Shown here in pieces: positions 53,082 through 62,045 of a DNA stretch of 64,000 nucleotides. Within the stretch, counting starts at the first letter, position 1. Each line of letters begins with the position of its first letter. The stretch is taken from contig NZ_CP134050.1 of the NCBI RefSeq assembly GCF_031583145.1, forward strand, positions 2,617,501 through 2,681,500, written 5' to 3'. The notes beneath the pieces were generated by a model. The model saw only the letters and a list, made by a program, of their open reading frames with translations, was not told the origin of the DNA and made no database searches. Both the position numbers and the translations under genes were made by a program. This DNA comes from Brevibacillus brevis. GTDB lineage: Bacteria > Bacillota > Bacilli > Brevibacillales > Brevibacillaceae.

Positions 53082-53306
53082 GTGTCGCAACCGTATAATC
53101 AGGATTATTTTGTGGTAAAAGCGAAGGAAAACGGTGTCCATGTAATCGGGCTCACCCGCGGCTCCGATACCCGCTTCCACCATACGGAAAAGCTCGATAA
53201 AGGTGAAGTCATGATCTTTCAATTTACCGAGCATACTTCTGCGATCAAGGTTCGCGGGAAGGCTGTGATTTACTCCCAGCACGGGACGGTTGACACGACC
53301 GAATAG
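53082..53306 (+). CDS. mtrB: TRAP, trp RNA-binding attenuation protein
   Basis: A 74-residue protein nearly superimposable on B. subtilis TRAP. The tryptophan-binding part [12 protein letters not shown] and the RNA-contact lysines and arginine in KLDKGEV and AIKVRG are kept. TRAP forms an 11-subunit ring; with bound tryptophan it wraps eleven NAG triplets in RNA. The start is GTG at 53082 with AAGGAGG upstream. Unlike B. subtilis, it is not joined to folE. Its expected target, a trp leader with eleven triplets, lies at 63.6 kb. Confidence 0.96.
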   Translation: MSQPYNQDYFVVKAKENGVHVIGLTRGSDTRFHHTEKLDKGEVMIFQFTEHTSAIKVRGKAVIYSQHGTVDTTE

Positions 53307-53322
53307 CTGGCACGTTTGGCGC

Positions 53323-53348
53323 AAAAGCAGGCATAGCCTGCTTTTTTT
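53323..53348 (+). terminator. Terminator of mtrB
   Basis: A 10-bp stem (53323-53332 with 53336-53345), 3-nt loop, T run. Confidence 0.9.
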
Positions 53349-53379
53349 GTTTGTACAATGGTGGGGAGGAGGGATGTCT

Positions 53380-53895
53380 ATGCCACGAAGACTGCTTGCT
53401 GCCATCGCCGTTTCCGCATTATTGGCTTTCCTGCTGTCGCTCGTCCCGAGCGCACGTTGGAAGCAGACGGATATTCCGACCTTCCAAGCTTCCCGTCCGA
53501 TTGACCTGAGCGAGCGAAATGCGCTGGATTTGTTTACAACGGTCCCCACACATTATAATATTAAGCGTATAAAATGGGAAAATCCGTCGGTTTATGTCGA
53601 TTTGGCCGTGAAACCGGAAGAAAAGGTGGAGCTCTCTCGCGTTTATCTGGATTTTTACAGCTTGACACGTGAGCTTTTTGCTGTAACGGCAAATGTCAAG
53701 CACGTGTATTTCCGCTTGCTGGAGGAAAAGGACGTTCCCAAAGAATCCAGGCTGTTAGTGGCGATTGAGTCCAGTGATGCCAATCAGGCTGCTTTCGGCA
53801 AGCCCCCGGAAGAAATCCCGGATGTGGACACCTATGTGCGGGGGGCGTTTCCGGTCCGGATTGACCCGTATTTTTACGAGAGAATTAGTCCCTGA
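53380..53895 (+). CDS. Secreted or anchored protein of unknown function
   Basis: A 171-residue protein with an N-terminal signal or anchor (about residues 5-22, LLAAIAVSALLAFLLSLVP) and an extracellular alpha/beta domain. No cysteine motif and no known family. The ATG at 53380 has GGGGAGGAGGG at good spacing; an ATG at 53374 is too close. It is placed between mtrB and hepS, a position with no counterpart I know in B. subtilis. Confidence 0.7.
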   Translation: MPRRLLAAIAVSALLAFLLSLVPSARWKQTDIPTFQASRPIDLSERNALDLFTTVPTHYNIKRIKWENPSVYVDLAVKPEEKVELSRVYLDFYSLTRELFAVTANVKHVYFRLLEEKDVPKESRLLVAIESSDANQAAFGKPPEEIPDVDTYVRGAFPVRIDPYFYERISP

Positions 53896-53906
53896 TGTTA
53901 GAAGTA

Positions 53907-53915
53907 TGGTATGAT
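53907..53915 (+). promoter_or_regulatory. Possible extended -10 promoter of the hepS operon
   Basis: TGGTATGAT (53907-53915) has an extended TGn and a TATGAT -10, about 100 bases before hepS. No strong -35. Confidence 0.4.
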
Positions 53916-54014
53916 GATAAGGACGGCCATTTGACCGGGCAGTACAGATAGACGAAAGAGTGTACGGAACAGGCAGACAGCATCAGGTTGTGCTCAGCTT
54001 GTGGAGGAGGACGC

Positions 54015-54851
54015 ATGAGCAAAGAACAAATCCCCTATGTAGAAGAAGTTCGGTCCATCATCGAGCAGATCTACAGGCGAAGTACCCATTCCTATGTAGA
54101 ACATTACGTTGACGTTCCTTCCCTGGCGGAAAATCGTCTAGCCCTTTTGTATCTGTTTTTGCGGGAGCAAGGGATGACAAAGGAACGCTCCGTCGTTTAC
54201 TGCACGGCGACTGGGCTTGTCCAGCTGGGCTTGGACATTCACGAATACGTAAAAAATGATTACGAACGAACGCTGGCTGCCGAACGCAATCGACAGTTGA
54301 CCGTTTTGGCAGGAGATTATTACAGCGCACGCTATTATGCTCTCTTGGCGGAAGCCGGCGAGATTGCGGCCATCCAGGTATTATCCGCAGCGGTTCAACG
54401 CGTGAACGAAGCAAAAATGAGGCTGTACCTGGCAGGAAAGGACGGCAAGCTCCCATCGGATGAGGAGTATTGGGAACTGCGCAATACGATTGACACAGGA
54501 CTGTACGTAGCTGTCGTGGAGGCGTGTGCGGATTCCGAAGAAAAGCGCCGCTTCTGGACGGACTTGATGAAAGAAACGGCGAAAGTGGAAAGCGTGATCG
54601 GGGAATGGGAGCAGCTAAAGTGGCAAGAACAGGTTCCATTTGGTTTTGCCCGTTTTTTGCTGCAAAAGCCGGGGACGACCCTGGCGCAGGTTATGGCGGG
54701 CATTGAGCAGAAGGCCATCGAATTGATCGGCATGTGCGAGCAGATGGTCCGGACGCTGCACCCGGTTGAGACCCGCAATATGCTCGCTACGATGACCGCG
54801 CGTTATTCACATCGGGTCAACCGGCTGAAACGGGTAATTGAGGAGATGTAG
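54015..54851 (+). CDS. hepS: Heptaprenyl diphosphate synthase component I
   Basis: A 278-residue helical protein of the HEPPP synthase subunit 1 family. With HepT it makes the C35 side chain of menaquinone-7. Recognition is by overall character, the start region, and placement immediately before menG and hepT. It is somewhat longer than B. subtilis HepS (about 250). GGAGGAGG precedes the ATG at 54015. An upstream in-frame ATG at 53988 lacks a site. Confidence 0.85.
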   Translation: MSKEQIPYVEEVRSIIEQIYRRSTHSYVEHYVDVPSLAENRLALLYLFLREQGMTKERSVVYCTATGLVQLGLDIHEYVKNDYERTLAAERNRQLTVLAGDYYSARYYALLAEAGEIAAIQVLSAAVQRVNEAKMRLYLAGKDGKLPSDEEYWELRNTIDTGLYVAVVEACADSEEKRRFWTDLMKETAKVESVIGEWEQLKWQEQVPFGFARFLLQKPGTTLAQVMAGIEQKAIELIGMCEQMVRTLHPVETRNMLATMTARYSHRVNRLKRVIEEM

Positions 54852-54856
54852 TCGAA

Positions 54857-55576
54857 GTGAACCAAACCCAAATGAACGACAAAGCCCAGTATGTTCACTC
54901 CGTGTTCGAGAGCATCGCAAGCGAATACGACAAGATGAACAACGTGATCAGCTTTGGCAGCCATGTTGCATGGCGCAATTACACGATGAAGCAAATGGAT
55001 ATTCGGCCGGGCCAAACCGCACTGGATGTGGCGTGCGGTACCGCTGACTGGACGATCGCGCTCGCACAGGCTGTCGGCACGGAAGGACGTGTGGTCGGGC
55101 TTGACTTTAGCCAAAATATGCTTGATGTCGGCGCGTACAAGGTTACCCAAAAGGGTGTCGGGCACATCGTGAGTCTGGTAAACGGGGATGCGATGAAGCT
55201 GCCGTACGAGGACAATACGTTTGATCACGCCACGATCGGCTTTGCGCTGCGGAATGTACCAGACATCCAGACGGTGCTAAGTGAGATGGCGCGGGTGGTG
55301 AAGCCCGGCGGAAAGGTCGTCTCGCTGGAAGTGTCCAAGCCTCCTTTTCTCCCTTATCGCAAGCTCTTTTATTTTTATTTCTACAACATCTTGCCGTTGA
55401 TTGCGAAATGGACGGTAAACAAATACGAGCAGTATGCGTGGCTGCCCAAGTCGCTGACGAACTTTCCGGACAGTCGCGAGCTTGCGCGCATGTTTCAGCA
55501 GGCGGGACTGGATCCCGTGCAAGTGAAGCTGTTCATGGGCGGAGTGGCTGCTCTGCACATCGGAGTCAAGCCGTAA
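54857..55576 (+). CDS. menG: Demethylmenaquinone methyltransferase
   Basis: A 239-residue SAM-dependent methyltransferase of the UbiE/MenG family, the last step of menaquinone synthesis by either known route. It has FESIASEYDKMN, LDVACGTADWTIALA (SAM loop), GLDFSQNMLDVG, and FALRNVPD. The start is GTG at 54857, five bases after hepS, with GGAG about 10 bases upstream. The older name is menH. Confidence 0.94.
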   Translation: MNQTQMNDKAQYVHSVFESIASEYDKMNNVISFGSHVAWRNYTMKQMDIRPGQTALDVACGTADWTIALAQAVGTEGRVVGLDFSQNMLDVGAYKVTQKGVGHIVSLVNGDAMKLPYEDNTFDHATIGFALRNVPDIQTVLSEMARVVKPGGKVVSLEVSKPPFLPYRKLFYFYFYNILPLIAKWTVNKYEQYAWLPKSLTNFPDSRELARMFQQAGLDPVQVKLFMGGVAALHIGVKP

Positions 55577-55671
55577 CGCAATCGGGCCTCCCGTCCGGTT
55601 TGGCACCGAAATTTTGCAAGAACCGGTTGGGGAGCTGCAGGTATTTCTTCAGTGGATAGGAAGTGTATTAC

Positions 55672-56541
55672 ATGAGTCTTCGTAAGTTGAAAATTATTTT
55701 GGAAATGATCAAGTTCGAGCATTCCCTGTTTGCTTTGCCATTTGCTTTTATGGGGGCCGTATTGGGGAATATTGTCATTGAGAAGTCTTGGCCCACTTGG
55801 ACGGAAATCTTTTGGGTTACAGTCGCGATGGTTGGTGCGCGCAGCGCCGCCATGTCCCTGAATCGGGTGATCGATCGCTTTATCGATGCGAAGAACCCGC
55901 GGACGGCGAACAGAGCGATTCCTGCAGGACTGATTTCGATTGTGGAAGTCATCGCGTTCATTGTGGTGTCCTTTGCTGTCCTGTTTATCGCTGCGTACCA
56001 ACTCAATCCGCTGGCCGTCAAGCTGCTGCCCCTCGCGGTATTCGTGCTGGTATTGTACTCGTATACGAAGCGTTTTACGTGGCTGTGCCACTTTGTGCTG
56101 GGGGTAGCGATCGGCTTCGGACCGCTTGGAGGCTGGGTCGCGACGACCGGGCAGGTAGACGGAATCGGCCTTTTGCTGTTTGCGTCTGTGATGTTCTGGA
56201 CGGCTGGATTTGACATTATCTACGCTTGTCAGGATGCAGACTTCGACCGAAAAGAAGGCCTGTATTCCATGCCGAGCCGTTTCGGGGTTGGCAATGCGCT
56301 GATGGTCGCCCGGGCGTGCCACGTCTTGACATTTGTCGGACTCATGTCGCTGTACGTGCTGGCTGATCTGTCCATCTGGTTCCTGCTCGGCGTTTTGATC
56401 TCGGGTGCGATTCTGATTTACGAGCACACGCTGGTCAAGCCGACCGATCTGTCCAAGCTGGATGTGGCCTTCTTCAACATGAACGGCATCTTGAGCGTCG
56501 TCATGTTTGCGTTCACGATGATTGATCTGGTGATCTCATGA
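55672..56541 (+). CDS. mqnP: UbiA-type prenyltransferase, probable MqnP of the futalosine pathway
   Basis: A 289-residue protein with about eight membrane helices and the two aspartate-rich motifs of UbiA enzymes, NRVIDRFIDAKNPRT and YACQDADFDRKEG. It lies directly before ubiX and mqnA, which marks it as the prenyltransferase of the futalosine (mqn) menaquinone route rather than MenA or a ubiquinone enzyme; this assignment is from context. The ATG at 55672 follows AGGAAG; a GTG at 55663 is also in frame. Its stop overlaps the ubiX start (ATGA). Confidence 0.85.
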   Translation: MSLRKLKIILEMIKFEHSLFALPFAFMGAVLGNIVIEKSWPTWTEIFWVTVAMVGARSAAMSLNRVIDRFIDAKNPRTANRAIPAGLISIVEVIAFIVVSFAVLFIAAYQLNPLAVKLLPLAVFVLVLYSYTKRFTWLCHFVLGVAIGFGPLGGWVATTGQVDGIGLLLFASVMFWTAGFDIIYACQDADFDRKEGLYSMPSRFGVGNALMVARACHVLTFVGLMSLYVLADLSIWFLLGVLISGAILIYEHTLVKPTDLSKLDVAFFNMNGILSVVMFAFTMIDLVIS

Positions 56542-57134
56542 GCGGACAGAAGTGGGCGGTCGGCATTACAGGAGCGAGCGGTGCGATCTACGGCGTACGG
56601 GTAGTACAGGAGCTTTTGCGTGCCGGGCACACCGTTCACCTCATGGTTACAGAAGCAGGCTGGCAAGTGTTTCACGATGAGCTAGATTGGCAGGCGGAAG
56701 ACCGTGACAGCTTTTTGCATGACAAGCTGCAGCAAAACTTTCCCGGACAGCTGCACTACTGGGGGTTGCGGGACTTCAACTGCCCGGCTGCCAGTGGTTC
56801 CTATCGATGCGACGGGATGATTGTCGTCCCTTGCTCGATGGGAACTGTCTCCGGGATTGCCCACGGCGCATCAGGCAATCTGCTAGAGCGAGTCGCCGAT
56901 GTTATGATCAAGGAAGGCAGACGTCTGGTCCTCGTCCCGAGAGAAACGCCGTTGAATGCCATCCATCTGGAAAACATGCTCACGCTAAGCAGGCTAGGGG
57001 TCAGGATCCTCCCGGCGATGCCTGGATATTATCAAAAACCGCAAACGATGGACGACCTGATCAATTTCGTTGTGGGAAAAGCTTTGGATGCACTGGATGT
57101 ACCACATTCGCTGTTTCGGCGTTGGGGGGAATAG
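56538..57134 (+). CDS. ubiX: UbiX flavin prenyltransferase
   Basis: A 198-residue enzyme that joins a dimethylallyl group to FMN, making the cofactor of UbiD-type decarboxylases. It has GITGASGAIYGVRV at the N-terminus, the VVPCSMGTVSGIAHG segment and LVPRETPLNAIHLENM. The cofactor would serve a UbiD-like decarboxylase that acts in the futalosine route after prenylation; that enzyme is not in this window. It overlaps mqnP by 4 bases. Confidence 0.92.
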   Translation: MSGQKWAVGITGASGAIYGVRVVQELLRAGHTVHLMVTEAGWQVFHDELDWQAEDRDSFLHDKLQQNFPGQLHYWGLRDFNCPAASGSYRCDGMIVVPCSMGTVSGIAHGASGNLLERVADVMIKEGRRLVLVPRETPLNAIHLENMLTLSRLGVRILPAMPGYYQKPQTMDDLINFVVGKALDALDVPHSLFRRWGE

Positions 57135-57138
57135 TAGC

Positions 57139-58002
57139 GTGACAAAGTCGCTAAAAATCGGGCAGATCCTGTACACGAACGTATTGCCGGTTTATTTTTA
57201 CTTTGAGCAGGAGCGGTTTGAAGACCGCATCGAGTTCATTCGGCAAGTCCCTGCGCAATTGAATGCGGCCATGGCACAAGGTGAGATCGACTTGGGTCCG
57301 ATCTCTTCCTTCAGCTATGCCGAGCACGCGTCTGAATATGTGGCGCTCGCGGATCTGTCCGTCAGCGCAAAAGGGCGGGTAGGCTCCCTTTTCCTGTTCA
57401 GCAAGAAGCCGATCGAACAGCTGAACGGGTCGCGAATCGCCCTGACCAATACGTCCGCAACGACGGTCAATTTGTTGAAGATCGTTCTCCATAAGTTTTA
57501 CGAATATGAGATTTCGTACGTTACACAAGAGCCCGTTCTGGAAGAAATGTTGCAAGAGGCGGATGCGGCGCTGTTAATCGGAGACGACGCGATTGACGCC
57601 AAGCGAAGGGGCGGCGACCTCCATGTATACGACCTTGGCGAATTGTGGCATCAGTTCACGGGCTATTCCATGACGTTTGCGATTTGGGCGGTGCGGAAGG
57701 CAGTGCTGGCCGAGCATGGCTCACTTCTTGCCGACGTGCACGCCTCTTTTCTGGCGAGCAAAGAAAAGACGAGACAGCATACGGGTCCTCTCATCGATTA
57801 CGTACTGGCCCACTTCGGTGGCGACAGGGAGGAATGGACCCGCTATTTTCAAGGATTGCAGCACGATTTCGGCGACGAACAGCGGATTGGACTCGAGTAT
57901 TACTACCGATGCGCAGCGGAGCTGGGACTTCTACCTGTGCCTGCGACCGTCGACATCTGGCAGGCTGGTGGACGGCAGACCAATACTACGCTCACGAGAT
58001 AG
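57139..58002 (+). CDS. mqnA: Chorismate dehydratase MqnA
   Basis: A 287-residue protein of the MqnA/MqnD periplasmic-binding-like fold. MqnA turns chorismate into 3-enolpyruvyl-benzoate, the entry of the futalosine pathway. It starts KIGQILYTNVLPVYF, then has QLNAAMAQGEIDLGPISSF, LTNTSATTVNLLK and the segment ALLIGDDAI. The start is GTG at 57139. It is the defining gene here for the futalosine route. The chorismate it uses is made by aroC a few kilobases downstream. Confidence 0.92.
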   Translation: MTKSLKIGQILYTNVLPVYFYFEQERFEDRIEFIRQVPAQLNAAMAQGEIDLGPISSFSYAEHASEYVALADLSVSAKGRVGSLFLFSKKPIEQLNGSRIALTNTSATTVNLLKIVLHKFYEYEISYVTQEPVLEEMLQEADAALLIGDDAIDAKRRGGDLHVYDLGELWHQFTGYSMTFAIWAVRKAVLAEHGSLLADVHASFLASKEKTRQHTGPLIDYVLAHFGGDREEWTRYFQGLQHDFGDEQRIGLEYYYRCAAELGLLPVPATVDIWQAGGRQTNTTLTR

Positions 58003-58011
58003 GTGGAACGG

Positions 58012-58977
58012 ATGAACCTAGTCGATATTTACTTCAAGATGAAAAAGGACGTCCAGTACATTGAAGACGAACTGGAAAAATCGATCGATACCGATATGCG
58101 GGAGCTCTACCAATCCTCGACGCATCTGCTGAAGGCAGGGGGGAAGCGGATTCGTCCCGTGTTTGTCCTCCTTGGCGGCAAGTGGGGAGAGTACGATGTC
58201 AAACGCCTGAGGCACGTGGCGGTGCCGCTGGAGCTGATCCATATGGCTTCGCTCGTTCACGACGACGTGATTGACGATGCAGACAAGCGCCGCGGGAAAG
58301 ACACGGTTCGGATGAAATGGGACAACAAGGTGGCCATGTATGCGGGAGATTATATCTTTGCGCGAGCGCTCGCCATTGCCGCACAGCTTCCCATCCCGAG
58401 ACTCCACCGAATCTTGTCCAATGCGATGGTCGAGCTTTGCAAGGGCGAGATTGAACAAGTCAAAGACTTGAACAACTGGGACCAAAACTTCCGTACGTAC
58501 CTGCGCCGGATCAAGCGGAAGACTGCGCTGTTGATTGCGATCAGCTGCCAGCTGGGAGCTGTGGCGAGTGGAGCGACTGACGAGCTCATCCGGAAAATGT
58601 ACTGGTACGGATATAATGTTGGCATGGCTTTCCAAATAACGGATGACATCCTTGATTTTACCGGGACGGAAAAACAATTGGGAAAACCCGCCGGGAGCGA
58701 CCTCGCCCACGGGAATATCACGCTGCCTGCACTCTACACGGCCCATTTCGGACGTGCTCGCGAACGCTTCCAGAAGTGGATTGCAGACCAGACATTTTGG
58801 GATCATGTCGACGAAGCGATTCAGCTGGTTCGGGCGGATGAAGGAATCGCCTTTTCACAAAAGCTGGCAGAGCGCTATATCGCCCGTGCCCATGCGATTT
58901 TGGCCGATTTGCCAAACAACCAGGCGAAAACGTCTTTGGCAGGCATTGCCGATTTTATTATCGAGCGCAAATTTTAA
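58012..58977 (+). CDS. hepT: Heptaprenyl diphosphate synthase component II
   Basis: A 321-residue trans-prenyl diphosphate synthase, the catalytic partner of HepS. The first aspartate-rich motif is DDVIDDADKRRG and the second is TDDILDFTG. GGKRIRPVFVLLGG at the N-terminus is also typical. The ATG at 58012 has AGGTGG five bases upstream; a GTG at 58003 is too close to it. Confidence 0.95.
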   Translation: MNLVDIYFKMKKDVQYIEDELEKSIDTDMRELYQSSTHLLKAGGKRIRPVFVLLGGKWGEYDVKRLRHVAVPLELIHMASLVHDDVIDDADKRRGKDTVRMKWDNKVAMYAGDYIFARALAIAAQLPIPRLHRILSNAMVELCKGEIEQVKDLNNWDQNFRTYLRRIKRKTALLIAISCQLGAVASGATDELIRKMYWYGYNVGMAFQITDDILDFTGTEKQLGKPAGSDLAHGNITLPALYTAHFGRARERFQKWIADQTFWDHVDEAIQLVRADEGIAFSQKLAERYIARAHAILADLPNNQAKTSLAGIADFIIERKF

Positions 58978-58999
58978 TGGTTTTTTAACAGCATGCCTG

Positions 59000-59028
59000 T
59001 TGCTTGGCTACTTTTCTTTTGATAAAAT
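59000..59028 (+). promoter_or_regulatory. Possible promoter of ndk
   Basis: TTGCTT (59000-59005), 17 bases, TAAAAT (59023-59028), about 52 bases before ndk. Confidence 0.5.
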
Positions 59029-59080
59029 TTTCGTTGGTGTGTAGGCACCAATACATAGCTCTAATGGAGGCAACCTTACA

Positions 59081-59524
59081 ATGGAAAAAACATTCCTTAT
59101 GGTAAAACCTGATGGCGTACAACGTAACCTGATCGGGGAGATCGTTTCCCGCTTTGAGAAAAAAGGATATCAACTGGTTGGCGCGAAGCTGATGAACGTG
59201 AGCCGCGAGCTGGCAGAAAAACACTACGCTGAGCACAAAGAGCGTCCTTTCTTCGGCGAACTGGTAGACTTCATCACTTCCGGTCCTGTATTCGCAATGG
59301 TATGGCAAGGAAACAACGTAATCAGCACCGCTCGCGCTATGATGGGCAAAACCAACCCGGTTGACGCAGCTGCTGGTACCATCCGCGGCGATTTCGCTAC
59401 TTCCGTGGGCATGAACATCATCCATGGCTCCGATTCCCCTGAAAGCGCTGAGCGTGAAATCGGCCTGTGGTTCTCTGCTGACGAAGTACTCTCCTTCGAA
59501 AAAACCATCCAACGCTGGATCTAA
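59081..59524 (+). CDS. ndk: Nucleoside diphosphate kinase
   Basis: A 147-residue enzyme that phosphorylates NDPs. It has [17 protein letters not shown], the segment [12 protein letters not shown], and the catalytic histidine in [23 protein letters not shown] precedes the ATG. The codon choice is more biased than that of neighbours, in keeping with high expression. Confidence 0.97.
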   Translation: MEKTFLMVKPDGVQRNLIGEIVSRFEKKGYQLVGAKLMNVSRELAEKHYAEHKERPFFGELVDFITSGPVFAMVWQGNNVISTARAMMGKTNPVDAAAGTIRGDFATSVGMNIIHGSDSPESAEREIGLWFSADEVLSFEKTIQRWI

Positions 59525-59542
59525 GGTGTAGCACCGATTTGA

Positions 59543-59576
59543 AAAATAACCCCGGAAACGGGGTTATTTTCGTTTT
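59543..59576 (+). terminator. Terminator of ndk
   Basis: A 12-bp stem (59543-59554 with 59559-59570), GAAA loop, then T-rich sequence. Confidence 0.9.
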
Positions 59577-59662
59577 TTCGTCACAATGTCCCATGAGCTC
59601 GATAGGATTTTGGCGAAAAATAGCGAAAAAAGAGGGGAAGTAGTCAAAGGGGGAACGTTCCC

Positions 59663-60436
59663 ATGGAAGATAAGGACTTTCTACAATTTATCGCAAACGT
59701 CAAAAAAATGACCGGAATTGATCTTGCCCTCTACAAGGAAGCACAGATGAAGCGCAGATTGACTTCGCTCCGCGTAAAACGAGGCTATCAGTCGTTCAGC
59801 CAGTACTTTGATGCCATCGCCAAAGACAAGGAGCTCTTTTACGAGTTTTTGGACCGGATGACGATAAACGTATCCGAATTTTTTCGCAATCCGGGCAGGT
59901 GGGAAGTGCTCGAAAATAAAATATTGCCTCGTCTGGCTGCGAAGTCGCCCCGCCTCAAATGCTGGAGCGCCGCTTGTTCGACGGGCGAGGAGCCGTATAC
60001 GCTCTCGCTCATCCTGCTGCGCAAGCGACTGGAAGCGACGGTGCTCGCATCGGATATCGATGAAGGGGCGATTGCCAAGGCCAAGCAAGGGGTGTACACG
60101 GACAGGTCCCTGCAGGACTGCCCGAAGGAACTCGTCAGCAAATACTTCTCCAAAGATACGCTCAGCTACCGTATTAGCGATGAAGTGAAGAACCGCGTCA
60201 CGTTCAAGAAGCACAATCTCCTCGCCGACCCATTCGACTCGCAGTTCGACCTGATCATTTGCCGCAACGTCATGATCTACTTTACGGAGGAGGCCAAGCA
60301 CGAGCTGTATCACAAGTTCAGCAGGGCCTTGAAACCGGGGGGAGTGCTGTTCGTCGGGAGTACGGAACAAATTTTTCAGCCCCAGCAATATCAATTGGAG
60401 ACAGAAGATACGTTCTTTTATCGAAAAATGGGATGA
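59663..60436 (+). CDS. cheR: Chemotaxis protein methyltransferase CheR
   Basis: A 257-residue enzyme that methylates glutamates of chemoreceptors using SAM. It has the N-terminal helical domain (1-75) and the methyltransferase domain with [25 protein letters not shown] and [12 protein letters not shown]. Its place after ndk and before aroC is that of B. subtilis, away from the main chemotaxis operon. GGGGGAACG precedes the ATG. Confidence 0.95.
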   Translation: MEDKDFLQFIANVKKMTGIDLALYKEAQMKRRLTSLRVKRGYQSFSQYFDAIAKDKELFYEFLDRMTINVSEFFRNPGRWEVLENKILPRLAAKSPRLKCWSAACSTGEEPYTLSLILLRKRLEATVLASDIDEGAIAKAKQGVYTDRSLQDCPKELVSKYFSKDTLSYRISDEVKNRVTFKKHNLLADPFDSQFDLIICRNVMIYFTEEAKHELYHKFSRALKPGGVLFVGSTEQIFQPQQYQLETEDTFFYRKMG

Positions 60437-60514
60437 TTCACAGGTCTGATGAGTATATCTCTGCCCTTTTTTCCCAAGAATAGAAATACGGATGATCAAA
60501 CAGGGGGGCAGCAG

Positions 60515-60682
60515 ATGGACAAACACAAGGTCATTGAGGCGTATCGTCGCGGTCTCATTACTTTGCAAGAGTGCGGGCAAATCTTGGGTGCCGAAAAAAC
60601 GCAGCTGGACGATCTGATGCGTGTCGACCATTCGCGTCAGCCGCTTGGCTCCAATCCATACTTGATCGTAGACCAACTGTAA
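60515..60682 (+). CDS. Small protein of unknown function, 55 residues
   Basis: The ATG at 60515 follows GGGGGGCAG. The protein MDKHKVIEAYRRGLITLQECGQILG... is helical, with a likely helix-turn-helix-like middle, and a conserved-looking end (LGSNPYLIVDQL). Its frame is open upstream to 60449 but without a ribosome site. A terminator follows. I cannot assign a family. Confidence 0.55.
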   Translation: MDKHKVIEAYRRGLITLQECGQILGAEKTQLDDLMRVDHSRQPLGSNPYLIVDQL

Positions 60683-60705
60683 ACGACGCCTTGGCGTTAC
60701 CGCTG

Positions 60706-60733
60706 CGCTTCTCCTTGCCGGAGGAGCGTTTTT
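60706..60733 (+). terminator. Terminator after the 55-residue gene
   Basis: A 9-bp stem (60706-60714 with 60720-60728, one G-U pair), 5-nt loop, five T. Confidence 0.8.
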
Positions 60734-60775
60734 CCTGCCCGGAGAAAGGAAATCAGTCCGTTTGCGACTTTGGTA

Positions 60776-60804
60776 TTTCCACGGCGTGGCAGGTATGATA
60801 TTAT
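60776..60804 (+). promoter_or_regulatory. Promoter of aroC-aroB-aroH
   Basis: TTTCCA (60776-60781), 17 bases, TATTAT (60799-60804), about 80 bases before aroC. Confidence 0.6.
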
Positions 60805-60884
60805 AGCGCTTAAAAGTGATAAAGGACAGCGCCCGTTTGATAGCAGATGGGAGAGGGCTGCCTGGAGGATGGAGGAAGCGAGAG

Positions 60885-62045
60885 ATGCGTTACTTGACAG
60901 CAGGGGAGTCTCATGGGCCGCAATTGACGGCGATCATTGAAGGCGTCCCGAGCAATCTGCCGATTTCCGCTGAGGCGATCAACGAGCAGTTGGCACGCCG
61001 CCAGAAGGGACATGGACGCGGCAGAAGAATGCAGATTGAGAAAGACCAGGTGAAAATCCTTTCCGGTGTGCGACACGGTTATACGACCGGGGCACCGATT
61101 ACATTGGTGGTGGAAAACAGAGACTGGACCCACTGGCAAGGGATCATGAGTGCGGAGCCGGTCGAGGGTGCTGAAGAGAAGCGCCGTGTTTCTCGTCCAC
61201 GTCCCGGCCATGCGGATTTGAACGGGGCGATTAAATATCACCAGCGCGATATGCGAAATATTCTGGAACGTTCCAGCGCCCGCGAGACGACCATTCGCGT
61301 AGCGGTAGGAGCGGTAGCGCGCCAGCTGCTTGCCGCGTTCGGCATTCGCTTGGGCGGACAAGTGCTGCAAATCAACGATGTCGTGGCCAAGCGCGAGGAA
61401 GTGAGCCTGGATGAACTGATCGCGCGTACGGAAGAATCACCTGTCCGCTGTCTGGACAAGGAAGCGGAACAAAAGATGATGGCAGCGATCGACAAAGCCA
61501 AAGAGGACGGGGATTCTCTCGGCGGAATCGTGGAGGTCATCGTGGAAGGCGTACCGATCGGTCTGGGCAGTCACGTGCAGTGGGATCGCAAGCTCGACGG
61601 GCGTCTGGCGCAGGCGATCATGAGCATTCAAGCGTTTAAAGGGGTAGAGATCGGAATCGGATTCGAAGCGGCAGGGCTTCCCGGTTCGCAGGTGCACGAT
61701 GAGATCGTGTGGAACGAAGAGACAGGATACAGCCGGAAGACAAACAGGGCGGGCGGCTTGGAGGGCGGCATGACGACCGGAATGCCGATCGTCGTGCGCG
61801 GTGTGATGAAGCCGATCCCGACCTTGTACAAGCCGCTTATGAGTGTTGATATCGATTCGAGAGAACCGTTCTCCGCCAGCATCGAGCGCTCCGACAGCTG
61901 TGCGGTGCCAGCCGCGAGCGTCGTGGCGGAAGCGGTGGTAGCATGGGAAATTGCGCAGGCAATGTGCGAGAAGTTCCCGTCCGATTCGATGGATGACATG
62001 GTGGAAAACGTCCGCCAATACCGTGCGTACACGGAGAAGTTTTAA
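60885..62045 (+). CDS. aroC: Chorismate synthase
   Basis: A 386-residue FMN-dependent enzyme that makes chorismate from EPSP. It has the start [19 protein letters not shown], then [22 protein letters not shown] and [14 protein letters not shown]. In B. subtilis the same gene is called aroF. GGAGGAAG precedes the ATG at 60885. Its stop overlaps the aroB start (TAATG). Confidence 0.96.
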   Translation: MRYLTAGESHGPQLTAIIEGVPSNLPISAEAINEQLARRQKGHGRGRRMQIEKDQVKILSGVRHGYTTGAPITLVVENRDWTHWQGIMSAEPVEGAEEKRRVSRPRPGHADLNGAIKYHQRDMRNILERSSARETTIRVAVGAVARQLLAAFGIRLGGQVLQINDVVAKREEVSLDELIARTEESPVRCLDKEAEQKMMAAIDKAKEDGDSLGGIVEVIVEGVPIGLGSHVQWDRKLDGRLAQAIMSIQAFKGVEIGIGFEAAGLPGSQVHDEIVWNEETGYSRKTNRAGGLEGGMTTGMPIVVRGVMKPIPTLYKPLMSVDIDSREPFSASIERSDSCAVPAASVVAEAVVAWEIAQAMCEKFPSDSMDDMVENVRQYRAYTEKF

